Shown piece by piece: positions 12,159-23,345 of a stretch of 60,000 bases of DNA. Position 1 is the first letter of the stretch; every line of letters starts with the position of its first letter. Both the position numbers and the translations under genes were made by a program. Origin of the DNA: Mesostigma viride. Lineage: Eukaryota > Streptophyta > Mesostigmatophyceae > Mesostigmatales > Mesostigmataceae. The stretch covers positions 11,971,063-12,031,062 of the forward strand of contig RPFO01000213.1 in assembly GCA_009746045.1 (NCBI GenBank). Reading direction: 5' to 3'. The notes under the pieces were generated by a model that did no database searches, was not told the origin of the DNA, and worked only from the letters and a program-made list of their open reading frames with translations.

Positions 12159-13246
12159 CCCTTAGCATAGGAGCCAAGGTCAGGGCACACTCTAACTCCT
12201 CCCGCACCCCGGCCCACAGCACCCGCGACTGCTGCCCCCACCCTTTCAGGCTGATGAATTTGAAACATTGCTGCCAGATGGATAGGCAGCTAAGGCTTAA
12301 CATCAGCAGCCACAACCACCGCTACACAATGGCAGCCAGCCCCTCAGCCATAGCTTGGCCACAAGTGAGAATAGCCTGCGTGTGGGCGATCACAAGGGTG
12401 AGCTGCTAGACCGTTGGTTCCAGCACGCCAATCCGCCAGTGCACCACCCCCAGGGCTTCTAGCTCGTCCCCTCCCAGGCTGGCCATCTTAGTCTTCTCCA
12501 TATATGGCACAAGGTTGTTAGGAAGGCAGCCTTCCTCGATAGCGCGCGTGATGAGCTGATTCACCGCATCGCAGATGCGCCCGTTGCTGGCCACCAAGTC
12601 ATCTATGGTGATGGACACCATGGGGGCAGGGGGGGGGTCCAGGTCGATCTGAAGCTCCCCGGCTGGCTCCTCCTTGTACTCGTTGACCAAGCGCAGCGGC
12701 TGGCCACACTCGTCGCGCACCAAGGTAAGCTCACCTGCGATTGAGAGGAAGTTGACCTGGCGCCTCGGATCCAGGGCACCGCTCAGGTAGAGCACCATCT
12801 CATGGATGGCCTCCCCCAGCGCCACCGCATTGGAATGCTAAATGGCAAGCACCTTGAGCATGGGCCACACCCTGCGCCTCGGCCCTGCCAGGCCCACGCT
12901 GGTGGACCACACACTAGGAAGCCCTTGGTAGTCCCACCACCACTCGGGCACCTCAATGGATTAGTAGTATGACACGAGGTCGCTCTTGGCGCTGTAGCAC
13001 TGCCCCTAGATGTAGACCTCCGAGGATGCCCAGGTGGGGGAGCAGGATCTTGGGGGGACCCACCCACAGCAGGTTGCCCAGCTTCCTGTTGACGATGAAC
13101 CGCAGCTCACCCACCCCCTTGGCCACTCCACAGCAGCCATTTACCCACTTTAGCCTCTCTTGGAACGTTACCATGCCAACGCCCGCTGCCCGGCTCATGA
13201 GCTTGACCCATTCAGCCATGGAGCAGCCCCGGCTGGGCTTGGGCAC
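12073..13246 (-). pseudogene. reverse transcriptase domain, DIRS copy 2
   Basis: RT fragments in several frames. 13246-12953 has GVGELRFIVNRKLGN and PHLGILGG, and 12825-12406 has MVSITIDDLVASNGR, the TIDD form of the YxDD box. Order and residues follow the intact copy at 36600-37200. Stops and frameshifts separate the pieces. Confidence 0.75.
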
Positions 13247-13687
13247 ACTCCATTACCTTGCGCTCGCCGCGACCGCTGGCTTGATGCAGTTTTCTTCGTT
13301 GGCATAAATCTCCCGCAGGTCGGCCGCATAGCCAACAGGACGAGCAGCCGCGCCTTCCCCGCCACCTCCGCCTTTGGCAGACTCACCGCGTCCGCGCGCA
13401 GTTGTTCGAAATTATTCTGCTTCCCATAGATTGCATCAGCACCTTCTTGCACCTGGCCTGTCGCAACACCACCTACATACGTGGCGACTGTGCCAGGTGC
13501 AGTGCTGCTTGACCCTCGCAAGGGCCTGCTCCCTCCCCTTAGAGCACGCCCCCCTAGGGTTAGGAGGAGGGTCTGCCCCCCCTCCCACAGCGAATGAAGC
13601 CAACGTACCGCCTTGCATTGCAGTGCGTACTCGCGGTGCCGGCGCGTGGCACGCTGTGGCCGGCGTGCTGATATAACCCTGCCCCAA
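13195..13687 (-). pseudogene. N-terminal part of pol, DIRS copy 2
   Basis: Two overlapping frames carry GGADPPPNPRGACSKG and EVAGKARLLVLLAMRP. Both match 36125-36390 of the intact copy, so this region is part of the element's coding capacity even though no domain is recognised. Confidence 0.6.
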
Positions 13688-13781
13688 GCGGTGTACGCTG
13701 GCCTAAGTGGGTATGGCCTAAGCGGTGTTGGCCTAAGTAGGCAGCGGGAAAAGGGAGTGGTCCCTCTGGGATTCTATTTTC

Positions 13782-14796
13782 CTACTTGTTGGGCCTTGTT
13801 GAGCTTGCCCAAGAGGATCGCAGTTTAAAGGGCTGCCTTGAGAGCCGGGGTGGCTGACAGTGCAGCCTCCTCCCCCAGTTGCAGGAGGTGGCTTGCCACC
13901 TTCCCACCACCACCACCTTGCCCCTCCACCTGCAGCAAGGCCGCCAGAACTCCATGCCCACAAGCACTCCGGCTGCTGAGCCCAGCTCCTTGAGAAGGGT
14001 TCGCAATGCCAATGCAATGTTCATGACAATCTTCCTGTTCTCCATGTTCCGCCGATTTCCAGGCTTAATTGTCATGACCCACGACCGCATTCCCATCCCA
14101 TTGTCGCTGGCGTTCTCCAACACTCCCGGCAGCACCCGCTCCGAAAACCGATATTTTACGCCTTTGGATCGGCTCGGCAGCGCCACCCCTTTTGAGGCCT
14201 TGAATTCGCTTCCCGCCCCCTCCATTCCTCCCAGCGCTGCCTTCAAACCTTGCATGAATTTCTCGGCTGCGACCTCCCCCTCCTCGTCCTCCTCGTCATC
14301 CTTATGTTCGGCTTCCGGAGGTGCCCCAACGAATGTCGCCAACCTCGCCTAGTTTCCTAGCCCACAGGCCCCCTAGCTGCCCAAGTTTCGGCCTGGCCTT
14401 TGGGCTTGGCCATTTTCCGTTGCGCAGGGGTCGATAGTCGCCTCCTCCTTGTTGCCTGCCACGGGATCTGCCACGACCAGCAGTTATGCCACCAACGCTT
14501 CGTTTGGGTCACGTGCCTGCAACACGTCGTCAACGGCAAAGTGATCGGCCAGCAACGGCACGACAGATCTCAGCGCGCTCGAGCTCCGTCACCCAGTCCT
14601 CGGTACCGAAGACCTGCTTGACTGCACCCACGGCCTCTGCGGGGCTGGTGCACTTGCAGGCGAGCAGAGTGGCGAGCTGCGTCTTTTTGGTGCTTAAAGC
14701 GACTGGCGCGTGACTGGCGACGGCAGCCCACGGCATGGGCGTCCCGTCCTCCTGGCGCGCTGCCTGCAGAGTTGTTGCCTTCCGCCCCTTCGGCAT
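13782..14796 (-). pseudogene. gag-like ORF, DIRS copy 2
   Basis: Starts at MPKGRKATT (14796) and aligns with the gag of DIRS copy 1 through FGTEDWVTELERAE, the acidic stretch near 14290, SERVLPGVLENASDNG and NRKIVMNIALALRTLLKELG. It changes frame near 14350-14530 and again after the NIALA box. It keeps the frame at the point where copy 1 is shifted (about 35670). It is probably the nucleocapsid-like protein of the element; no zinc knuckle is visible. Confidence 0.65.
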
Positions 14797-16557
14797 TGCT
14801 GCTCAGGGAAAAAAATGGCTTCGACAGTGAAGGTTCGTCAAACCAGAGGTTCGTTTCCCCTGACTTGCTATCGCCGCCCTTGTGCAAAGAAAAGAGGCCG
14901 ACCTTAGCTAGGTGGGTTTGCATTTGTACTTTTTGCGTGTCTCGTGGCCCGTGTTGTTAAGCACGCCGTACGGTTCGAATAAAGGACGTATGTGCGCAAG
15001 TTTACTGCGCGAATAACATACAAGTATTTTATGAAAAATACGCGACTTGGACTTAGAATTTTTGAGGGGTACCAGGCTACCAGCGGGCAGCGCGGCGCCT
15101 AGGTTCTTTGGCGCGGCGTTTACTTCCCCGTCCGCGGGAAAAATGTTTGCCTTGTGCCTACAGCCTGTAGGGCAAGGAAATAAAAGTTGGCTTGAAGTTA
15201 TGTAGGTTAGGTGCAAGGTGCGCGGGCCACTGTACTTGCGAGAGTGGCCATGGCGAAATTAGCAACATAGGGCGAGAGAAATGCAAACCAAATGCTCGAA
15301 TGTTGAAGACGATGAGTTAATGATGTTGGATTGTGGCGAAGATTAGCTTGTGCATAATATCTCTGCTTTCTTTTTATGCCATCGGCATGGGGGATACTAA
15401 GCATTTTTTTGTCACGCGGAATGAAATAGAATTCATGATAGCGGCAGTAAATGTGTGGTTCTGGGGGGGGTTCTGAACGTGAAGGAGGCATTAATATTGA
15501 TAGCATCGGATTCTAAACAGAACGGGTGCTTTGTTTCAAAATTACGGCCATTTTCGGTAAGTAATTATTGAGGCGTGCACAGTTCGTGCCTGCCATTTTC
15601 ATCATAGAAGAATGGCCGGCCGTTGTTGCTCGCCTGGGCGAGGGATTTACGATGTCAAGGTATAGATTTGTGGCGAACGTGATCTGCTTTCTGTGCTTTC
15701 CTAGACGAGCTTGTCGTGTGAAGTCTTTTGCGTTCTATTTGGGCGTTCTTGTTGTGTGAGAGTGCAGCACCCTTTCTTCGCATTGGCATCACAGCGCTCA
15801 GAAGCAGCGCTCAGAGAGTGGCCGCCCATGGTTTCTTTACATTTTTATCGTGCAGGGAAAGAAGGGCTTTGCTGATGATCATACTGGAGATACTGCATTC
15901 ATGTGACTGCACTAGGCAGTGAGCTGCCACCATGATTTGGTTTACTTGAGCATGCCCTTGTCATGATGATGTGACAAGACTAAATGTGCGTAGCCAACCA
16001 TGGTTGACATGGTTGACTGCATGCAAGCCATGTATACCATGAAACTACTTACTAATTACTATCAATGCAAGTGTTTTCCACGTGGATACGCGTCCTAAAC
16101 CCGCGTATTTTAAACCCCCCACGTATATACCCGTATTTTAAACCCCCACGTATAATACCCGTACCCGTACTTAACAACATGGCTCGTGGCCTTGGCCGGG
16201 ACAGCATTTTTTTGCCACGCAAATTTTGCGTATCAACAAATGACGCAAATTGGCGTTATAATGCTGGCTGCTTATGGAAGTTCGTAAGGGCCATTAGGTC
16301 TCACATTGCTTGAGAGAAAGATTCTAGATCTGGTTAATCACTACGTCATTCAAAAAGAAGCCTATACACTGGCAGGTTATATCTCAACATAGCTCCTGCC
16401 ACCTGGCCATGAAACTGGCCAAAGCTCTTGCCACTGCCGATCCGGATCAGGCCGCACCGGCCTCAAAAGACCTGTATGTCAGCTGAACGCTATAACCTAG
16501 CTATAGAAGCTACCCTTCCATCTCACTAAAGAAACTATGTTCAGAGAACCACGATTA
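14797..16557 (-). other. 5' leader and A-type terminus of DIRS copy 2
   Basis: No coding signal. 16428-16557 is the A-type start and matches 6391-6518. 16190-16440 matches 4009-4278 in inverted orientation. Near 16080-16170 there are irregular repeats of the type CCCGTATTTTAAACCCCC. Confidence 0.55.
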
Positions 16558-17260
16558 TCTTAGCTTAACCATGTAGAAGTATGAGCCGTTACTACGCCAC
16601 ACCTGGACTGCTAATTAGCAGATGGAGGTACATTGAAGTTTGATTTTGGAAGGAGAAACCCACACGTGTTGCAAGCCTGCTAGCCGCGCGAAAGCAGTCG
16701 CACTACTACGATACCGGACATACGTACATCAGCATATGCACTACTGGCTTCAAAAATGCAAAAAAATGGGCTTCTAGTGTTCAAGTCAGAGGGCTGTGTA
16801 TCTGCGAAGTCAGCCATGCTTGCTAGACTATTCTTACACGAAAATGCACAAGCATCCAGCAAAATTTCATTTTCCTTTTGTTAATTACATACTACTACGT
16901 CAGGAACAGATGTAAGCACCACTCACAAACACCAATGTGTATAGGTCCATGGAAGAAAGCCAAAAGAAACCTGCTGAAATGGTGTGATTTCACATCTGAA
17001 CCATATAAGTTGAAACTTCTTTACAAACCGTGTGCATGTCATCAATTGGAAATGGGGAAGGCGGCGCTGCACATGAAGAAAAACAGGTGGCTCGGCAGAA
17101 CATGGTGCATAAGAGGAAAGGTGGTATAACAATTGCGAACAGAGGGCACACTGGTATCAAAGCTAAATCACATCCACTCTACCTGTTGTACTAAGATGCT
17201 TGGTGCTTCTCTGCTCAATGTCCTCCTCATCCGCAGGGATGCGCGGGAGCAGCCACTTAC
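16558..17260. other. no gene recognised (intron 3 of WD40-like gene)
   Basis: Short open frames only. This is the 5' part of intron 3, next to the exon 3 donor. Confidence 0.3.
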
Positions 17261-17398
17261 CACACGGTGGCAGTTGCCATGTTTTTCCGTCAAAGCACCA
17301 TAGATTTTCCCCTGGGAAATGACCGCATCCTCCAGATCATCGTAGGGTTTCCAAAGAAACTTAGGCTGGTAGTCAGGAGGGGTCCAAGTTATTACGCC
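17261..17398 (-). CDS. WD40-like gene, exon 3
   Basis: 138-bp phase-0 exon (46 codons) between acceptor GGTGGCAG (17401-17399 is CAG) and a strong donor GTAAGT at 17260. It encodes GVITWTPPDYQPKFLWKPYD followed by DLEDAVISQGKIYGALTEKH and ends NCHRV. The order ITW, hydrophobic strand, DAV-x-GKIYGA and RV is that of a propeller blade ending just before the next D strand. It was found by reading splice borders, because no ATG-initiated ORF covers it in frame. Intron 2 upstream is 10.7 kb and intron 3 downstream is 14.2 kb. Confidence 0.5.
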
Positions 17399-17560
17399 CT
17401 GCCACCATGTCCAAGAAAATTACAAGAAGTTGACGAAGCACATGCAAACAAGTAGATACGTCAGCAGTGTCATGCTTATTCATGACTGTTTACAATTTTT
17501 TGTTGTATTACCCTTTGCCCGGACTATTTTTTTGCAAACTTACAGCCCGAGGCGGGGCCC

Positions 17561-18138
17561 GAGATTAATTAAGAGGTACCTTGAAATTAAATAAGAGACA
17601 TGCCTCTATCCAGATATATTTTTGGACGCGAGTTTCGATTGGCGTTATCTTGTAGTATTGGACGACAACATGTCAAGCCGTTTAATTCATTTCGACTTTT
17701 ACATTTTCACGTAGTCGTCAAAAAAGGATCAGTTATATACCCGACTTCTCCGTTAAATCTTATCGACCGGGTTTTGAAACAACCCACGAACGCCGTAGAT
17801 GCAGATCCAACGGAGTAAACAACGTCACGACCGACGCGGCGCCAAATAGTTGCCTAGGTTCCTAGCTTTTCTGCGAGCCATTTTGCTGTACAACGTCGTG
17901 CCGCGTCGTGTACCCGTGAAATGTACCCGTGAGGTGTACCCGTGAGATGCAAAATCCGCTTGCCAGACCGGGATTCCGGGAACTCCGTCCAATACCGTCG
18001 TGCAGTACCACCAATGCACTACCAATCTATCAATCGTACAATACTACGACTTAACGCAAACAGAAACTCGCCACCAAAACTATATATTCATAGAGGCACG
18101 CCTCTTATTTAATTTCAAGGTACCTCTTATTTAATCTC
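17561..18138. mobile_element. MITE-like element with ~49-bp inverted repeats
   Basis: The inverted repeats 17561-17609 and 18090-18138 match at nearly every position (GAGATTAA-TAAGAGGTACC, then TTGAAATTAAATAAGAG, then TGCCTCTAT). The 480-bp interior has no recognisable coding sequence. No clear target duplication was seen, so the superfamily is unassigned. Confidence 0.75.
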
Positions 18139-18589
18139 AGCCCCCGCAGACTTGTCTTCTCCCGGTTAGGGCTAAGTTTTGCAAAAAAACTAAGTCCTAA
18201 GTCGAAACCATTTTTTCCTCCTGTTCATGAGGCATGCTCAGTTCATCTATGAATCGTTTTATCTACGCTGAGCTGAGAATGCAACGCCGTATATCAAAAA
18301 AAGTTTAATGGAATTTTTTGTGTGCTGGCACCGTACCCTAGCCAGTCCAAGCAGGGGCTGGCTAAGAAATTTGGTTGCCAGAAAAGATGTGCTTCAAGTC
18401 CAGGGAAGCAGGTGGCAACTTGTTTCTTTTGACTGAGAACCCTCACAACATCACATCCCAATGACTACAGAAGCACAAGGCAAATCATTGATGCGATGTA
18501 GCGAAACCATGACCACAGTGACTGAGCCAGATAGGAACTGAATTCAGAAACTGAAGGCCGCAGCCATTGAAGGAGAGCTGCATGCACCT

Positions 18590-20576
18590 CAAGGTGGCTC
18601 ACGCAATGCCGGGGGAAGGCTGGATGTTTCGGGTGAAGAAGTTCCGCCTAGGCCGAGCCAAGAATGTGAAAACGGATTTGGAGAACCAAGCCATTTGCCA
18701 TCGATTGAGGTGTAGAGTAGGAGCTGGCCGATGTGATGCTGGAGGAGGCTTTTTCTGAGCCAGATCCCCCGACTGCGCCCAGTAAGGAGGAAAGTTGTTC
18801 CTCCTCCAACAGGCGGCAGCGGGGGGGCGATGCGGGACAAATACGACGAGGAGCCTGCCCGAGGAGCAGCAGACCCTGCTGTGACGGCCCTAGACCGGAA
18901 TCTGGCACGGTTGATGCCGGGGACAGATGCGGGGAAGGCGATACCCGCTGGCAGGTGGCTACATATCCGGATTAGGCGACGGCCGCATTGGCGCAGAAGC
19001 GGAAGCATTGCTGGCTACCGTGGCCAAGTTCATGGACCTGGGAAAGGTTGTGCGCGCTGCCATGGTTAAGGTTAATTGGGCACAGCGTCATCGGCGTTTG
19101 CCATGAGGCTGGCGCACACAAAGGGGGTGGTGCTGAGTGAAAAAACCGTGTCAGTGTTGCTCAGCACCATGCAGGACGCAGGGCTGCCCGTAATGCTAGC
19201 TGGCAATGTGGAAAGGGTGGGAGGTAAGTCCATCCATGCGTCGCTAATGCTGTTGGCACAAGGCAGTGGCCCGGCATGCGGGGAGTGGCCAATGCTCGCC
19301 CTGCAGATGGCTGGCATCCTGAACACGATGGTCACGGAGCTTGGCTATTGGCCACGCCACGCTCGGAGGTCATCCTGGAGCTGGCAGCAGCAGAGTATCT
19401 GGTGAAGCTGATCACGGCGTGTCAGCTGGTGGATGTGGGGTCGACAGGGCTGGAAGGGAACTCCGTTGGCGATGCTGCCTTTCCAGGAGGGTGGAGCAAT
19501 GGTGGAGTCTCCGGCAGTGTGCGCCGCGATGAGAGTGGGGAAGCTTCAGCACCAGCTGGAGCAGGGCCCCCGCAAGAAGGGGCAAGGCAGCCCCCGCAAA
19601 AAGCAACAAGCAGTAAGGGAGCGGTGACTTCTTCCACTACCGCTTCCAGCACCGTTCCCAGCTCGTGTCGGGTGGCAGCAGGTATGCTCAGGCCGTAGGC
19701 GCAATAGGATGCGTCGAGTGTTAACAGCGCAAACGCTAGCCAACCAAGCGGTTAGGGCTTTAAGCTGGATGGTGGGTGGGGGGGGGGGGCAGACCCGCCT
19801 GCTGAAGTGTCAGCCCGTGTGCCCTGCCCACCACAGCAGGCGGCCCTAAATGGGATCGATGATGCTTGCAGGCCTTAGTCCGCCGGAACGGCGGTTCCAT
19901 AGCGGCAATGGTAGGACCTGTAGTGGATGGTGGTGAACATTCTGATGTAGCACTCTACAAACAGCTTCTCAAGGTGCCGCGCGCTTGGCATAATGGCCTG
20001 GTCCCGGGGAAGGCGGCCAAGTGGACTTGCTACCCTATAGACTCATTAACCCCTCATGGAAGGCGATTTTGTATGAGAGCAAAATGGTACGGATGCTGAT
20101 TCCTGTCGAATGAATTTTGCAAAAGTCCACGCGCGTAGTCCGCAGGTGTAACATGGAGAAGTACGCTTGTGTTTGCGTAGTGTGAGTTGAGCGGGGCGTT
20201 TTGAGTGGATACTTTCAAGAGCCGCCCAGAGTAAACAACGCCAGCACGTTCGCGGTAAGGAAGCCAGATGGCCATCAGCGGCTGATTGTCGCCCTGACAA
20301 CTTCCTATTAGTCGAATCCCCACCCACACCTCTTCTACCACACCTTGGGGTGTAGAGCGAATCGTTGGTGTGTGCTGGGAAGGGCGTTGTGGGGGGAGAA
20401 ATGGATTTGGATTCCTACTGCAACAGGCTCCACCTGCCTATTTGGCTGCGGCGATGCTGAGCATGGATGCATGTGTGGTTGGATCTGGTGGGTCTGAGTG
20501 GGCCGCGGCGGAAGGTGTGGCCGTGGATGTTGTGCTGGCCAATGGGGAAAAAGATGGCCATCGTGGTGGCCCCAGT
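18590..20576 (+). pseudogene. third DIRS relic (gag to RT), truncated
   Basis: Highly decayed plus-strand fragment. The gag part near 19290-19440 shows ALQMAGILNTMVTELG and EYLVKLITACQLVDVGS, alignable to ALAMDTLFKELG and EYLMRVVAAMLLVESQGS of copy 1. Near 19770 a GGADPP motif recurs. 20230-20570 carries RT pieces in different frames: KPDGHQRLIV, LLPHLGV, DLDSYCNRLHLPIW and VGLSGPRRKVWP, which parallels VGLPGRRRRVWP. Homology stops at the GT/GA microsatellite. It is certainly non-functional. The assignment rests on collinear short motifs. Confidence 0.6.
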
Positions 20577-20578
20577 GT

Positions 20579-20667
<89 letters not shown>

Positions 20668-20700
20668 AGTGTGTGTGTGTGTGTCAATGTGTATGTGTGT
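20576..20700 (+). repeat. (GT)n(GA)n(GT)n microsatellite
   Basis: Compound dinucleotide repeat at the right end of the third DIRS relic. Confidence 0.95.
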
Positions 20701-22049
20701 CGACCTGGTAGCTTATCACACAGGCCTGGCAGGTTCTACCAGCCATGCCACAAACGAAGCAACTCACCATACGTTTTCACCAATCTCACGACGACACTGC
20801 TACGTGATATTGACAGTACTTGGCTCGTTCATGGGTGAATCTGAATGGACCGCTACAAAAATGGCGGACGTGCATACTTCCTCAACTTTGGAGATCATCA
20901 CAACCGTCTGAAAGTGCCAAAAAAAGACATTCTAATAGCTAGCTGCACAAATAATCGAATGACGGTCAAACTTGGTGGCAAGGCGCTTCCCCACAATACT
21001 GCAACTAGATTTACTGTGCCAAGTCACACCTTGGTTGGCCAACTGGCGCTCACAGAATGGTGATGTCCAAAAGCATAAAAAACGCCGAAATTTCCAGTTT
21101 AATTCGTAATTAATTCCACAAACAACACAATTAACGTCGGCTTGACCAGGAAATGGGCAGACACAATAAATATAACATATGCAGCTCAAGTACCAGGTTG
21201 CATCCCTAACAAAGATAGGATGGCCAGAAATTATGCTGTCAACCGTCACAAATACGGTCATTTGGAGCATTTTATGGATCATTAAATGCACACAACAATG
21301 CAAATGTGCTCAGATTAACATGGAAATAAGCAAACACATTACTTGCAATATCTGCAGGCTGGCTGCAAAGTTGCACCTTGATTGAACACCGACTAATTAC
21401 AATATTCTGCTGTCACAGGTCACTCTCGCGCTAATTTTTTATTTAATGCACCACAGGCAGCGCAAATGAGTTCAGACAGAGCTGAAATTTCGCATGCAGT
21501 TAAAATAAAGCATGTTGAAAATGATTTCCAAGTATTATCTCAGTCGCACCACAGATGACGATGTATCACAGTTACACGTGACAGCTGCCAACATCGTATA
21601 TTTCCTTACAAGTTCATACCCCATAATAATACGAGTTGACGTAAGGTTGAACTCCAACTTGGTTCTCTCCACCCATGTGGCATGCACTTCATCAAGGACA
21701 TATGTACATTAATAGTTGTCTCTTTGATCACAACACATTGAAATGGCCTTGTTTTGTCTTAAATTCTGGCCCATGCAAGGTTGTGGCTGGATTGACCTAG
21801 GATTGGGTCCCACCACTCCCCGGGATGTGTCTGGCTAGTGGTGTAGTAGTTGAGTCAAAATGAAAAGTTTACATGGTATTCCCTGCTTAAGTTTACTCCA
21901 GATCCAAGGCCAAAACTGGCCACATACACCACTTGCCCTTGCCTAGACATAACAATTCAACTCAGATTATGTTGTAACTTTGCAGCCGTGACGAATAATA
22001 GCTGTTCTGACCTTGAACAAAGTTATAGAGCATGTGGAGCCCTAATTAG

Positions 22050-22085
22050 TGACAAATGCTAGCAAAATTTTGCTAGCATTTGTCA
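22050..22085. repeat. perfect 36-bp palindrome
   Basis: Two 18-bp arms, TGACAAATGCTAGCAAAA and its exact reverse complement, with no spacer. Confidence 0.95.
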
Positions 22086-22214
22086 TAAATGGCAATTTTT
22101 AATCAAAAATAAATCTAAATGCTGCCAGAATGATACCCAAACCTATTGTCATCATGCCAGCACCTGACACAGGGTCCCAAAAATTCATGTGCAAAAATCC
22201 AGATAATAAGGAGC

Positions 22215-22254
22215 CCAAAATGGTGACGTTTGCCAGCATTTGTCACCATTTTGG
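22215..22254. repeat. hairpin, 13-bp perfect arms
   Basis: CCAAAATGGTGAC and GTCACCATTTTGG separated by 14 bases. It shares GCATTTGTCA with the nearby 36-bp palindrome. Confidence 0.9.
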
Positions 22255-22779
22255 CTCTTTTTTCACAATTTTGACAACACTAACCACCAAAGCACTCCCC
22301 AAGCTAGGGCACCTCATGTTCAATCTTTGCAGGCAACTCAAGAATGACTAGTACAACCAGTGTGCAAAACCTTGGGGCATGTGAATGCCGGAGTGGTGAC
22401 CATTGCTAGCAGAATGCATAATGTAAGGTAGACATTTCCAGTACGCCACAAAGCTGTGATGTGTAGTGCACGTGACCGATATATACCCCATGACATCATA
22501 CCTCTAAATTACTTGGCAGTTGGCACGATGCAAAATGGGAAGGAATGGTGATACATGCCACATCGCTAGAAAACAGCCATTTGGAGGCTACCAACACGCA
22601 CCATGCATGATATATTCGTGTAATACATTTCAAGGACATGCCGAGCGAACATCAAGGTGAAGTGACACCCACATCAAGGTGAAGTGACACCCAGCCACTG
22701 GCTCATGTCACCTGGCATCCTCGTATGCTCACGTGATATGGTATTGGCATATCCCATGTCTCCATCTCTTGTGCTTTGT

Positions 22780-23345
22780 GGGCACCGAGCCACCCATGCA
22801 GTAACCCACCCATGCAGCCACCTGGCCCCCACCCACTCAACTGCTCACAATCTTGCGCGCCCGTGCACCCAGCCACCCACACGTCCACCCACCCATGCAG
22901 TGACCCACCCACCCAGCCAGCCGCGCACGTACTAACCCACCTTCTATAACCACGTGTGCACCTAGGCACCCAACCACCTATACCAACCCACTTGGACATC
23001 CACCCACCCAGCAAGGCACCTGCGCAACCCACACACCTATAGGTAATAAGGAAGCATTCACCCATCCAATGAGCCTACCACCCTACCACCCAACCACCTA
23101 AACACCCAGCCAGGTGGCCCCACATGCACCCGTCCGGCAACCCGCAGTTGACCCACCCACGCACCTACCCACTCAACCACTCAGTGCCCCCACACCCTTA
23201 TACCCACTGACCCACCCACGCATGCATTTTCTCAGCCAGCCAGCCACCCACATCACCCCCAGCCTGCACAGCCCTTCACCCGCGATAGGTGAGTCGGTCC
23301 CAACCATAAACCCACCCAGGCATCCATATCTGTGCGCCCACCCGC
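22780..23345 (+). repeat. degenerate CCCACC-rich tandem region
   Basis: About 560 bp of irregular ACCCACCCA / CAGCCACC motifs with strong strand asymmetry (few G on +). No regular period was visible by eye. Open frames through it are compositional. Confidence 0.75.

Larger units (their letters stand above)
10420..16557 (-). mobile_element. decayed DIRS/PAT-type tyrosine-recombinase retrotransposon, copy 2
   Basis: Minus-strand relative of the element at 34451-39547. In minus order it has an A-type start (16557-16428), a long leader, gag (14796-13782), the N-terminal part of pol, RT, RNase H, tyrosine recombinase, and a B-type terminus at 10561-10420. Homologous blocks occur in the same order as in the intact copy but are broken by many frameshifts and stops. 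The A2-B2 end is replaced by, or continues into, the tandem units at 6519-10419. It lies in intron 3 of the WD40-like gene, in the same orientation as the gene. Confidence 0.8.
20701..22779. other. no gene recognised; two strong palindromes
   Basis: AT-rich intronic sequence with no coding signal. It contains a perfect 36-bp palindrome (22050-22085) and a 13-bp-arm hairpin (22215-22254). Confidence 0.4.
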
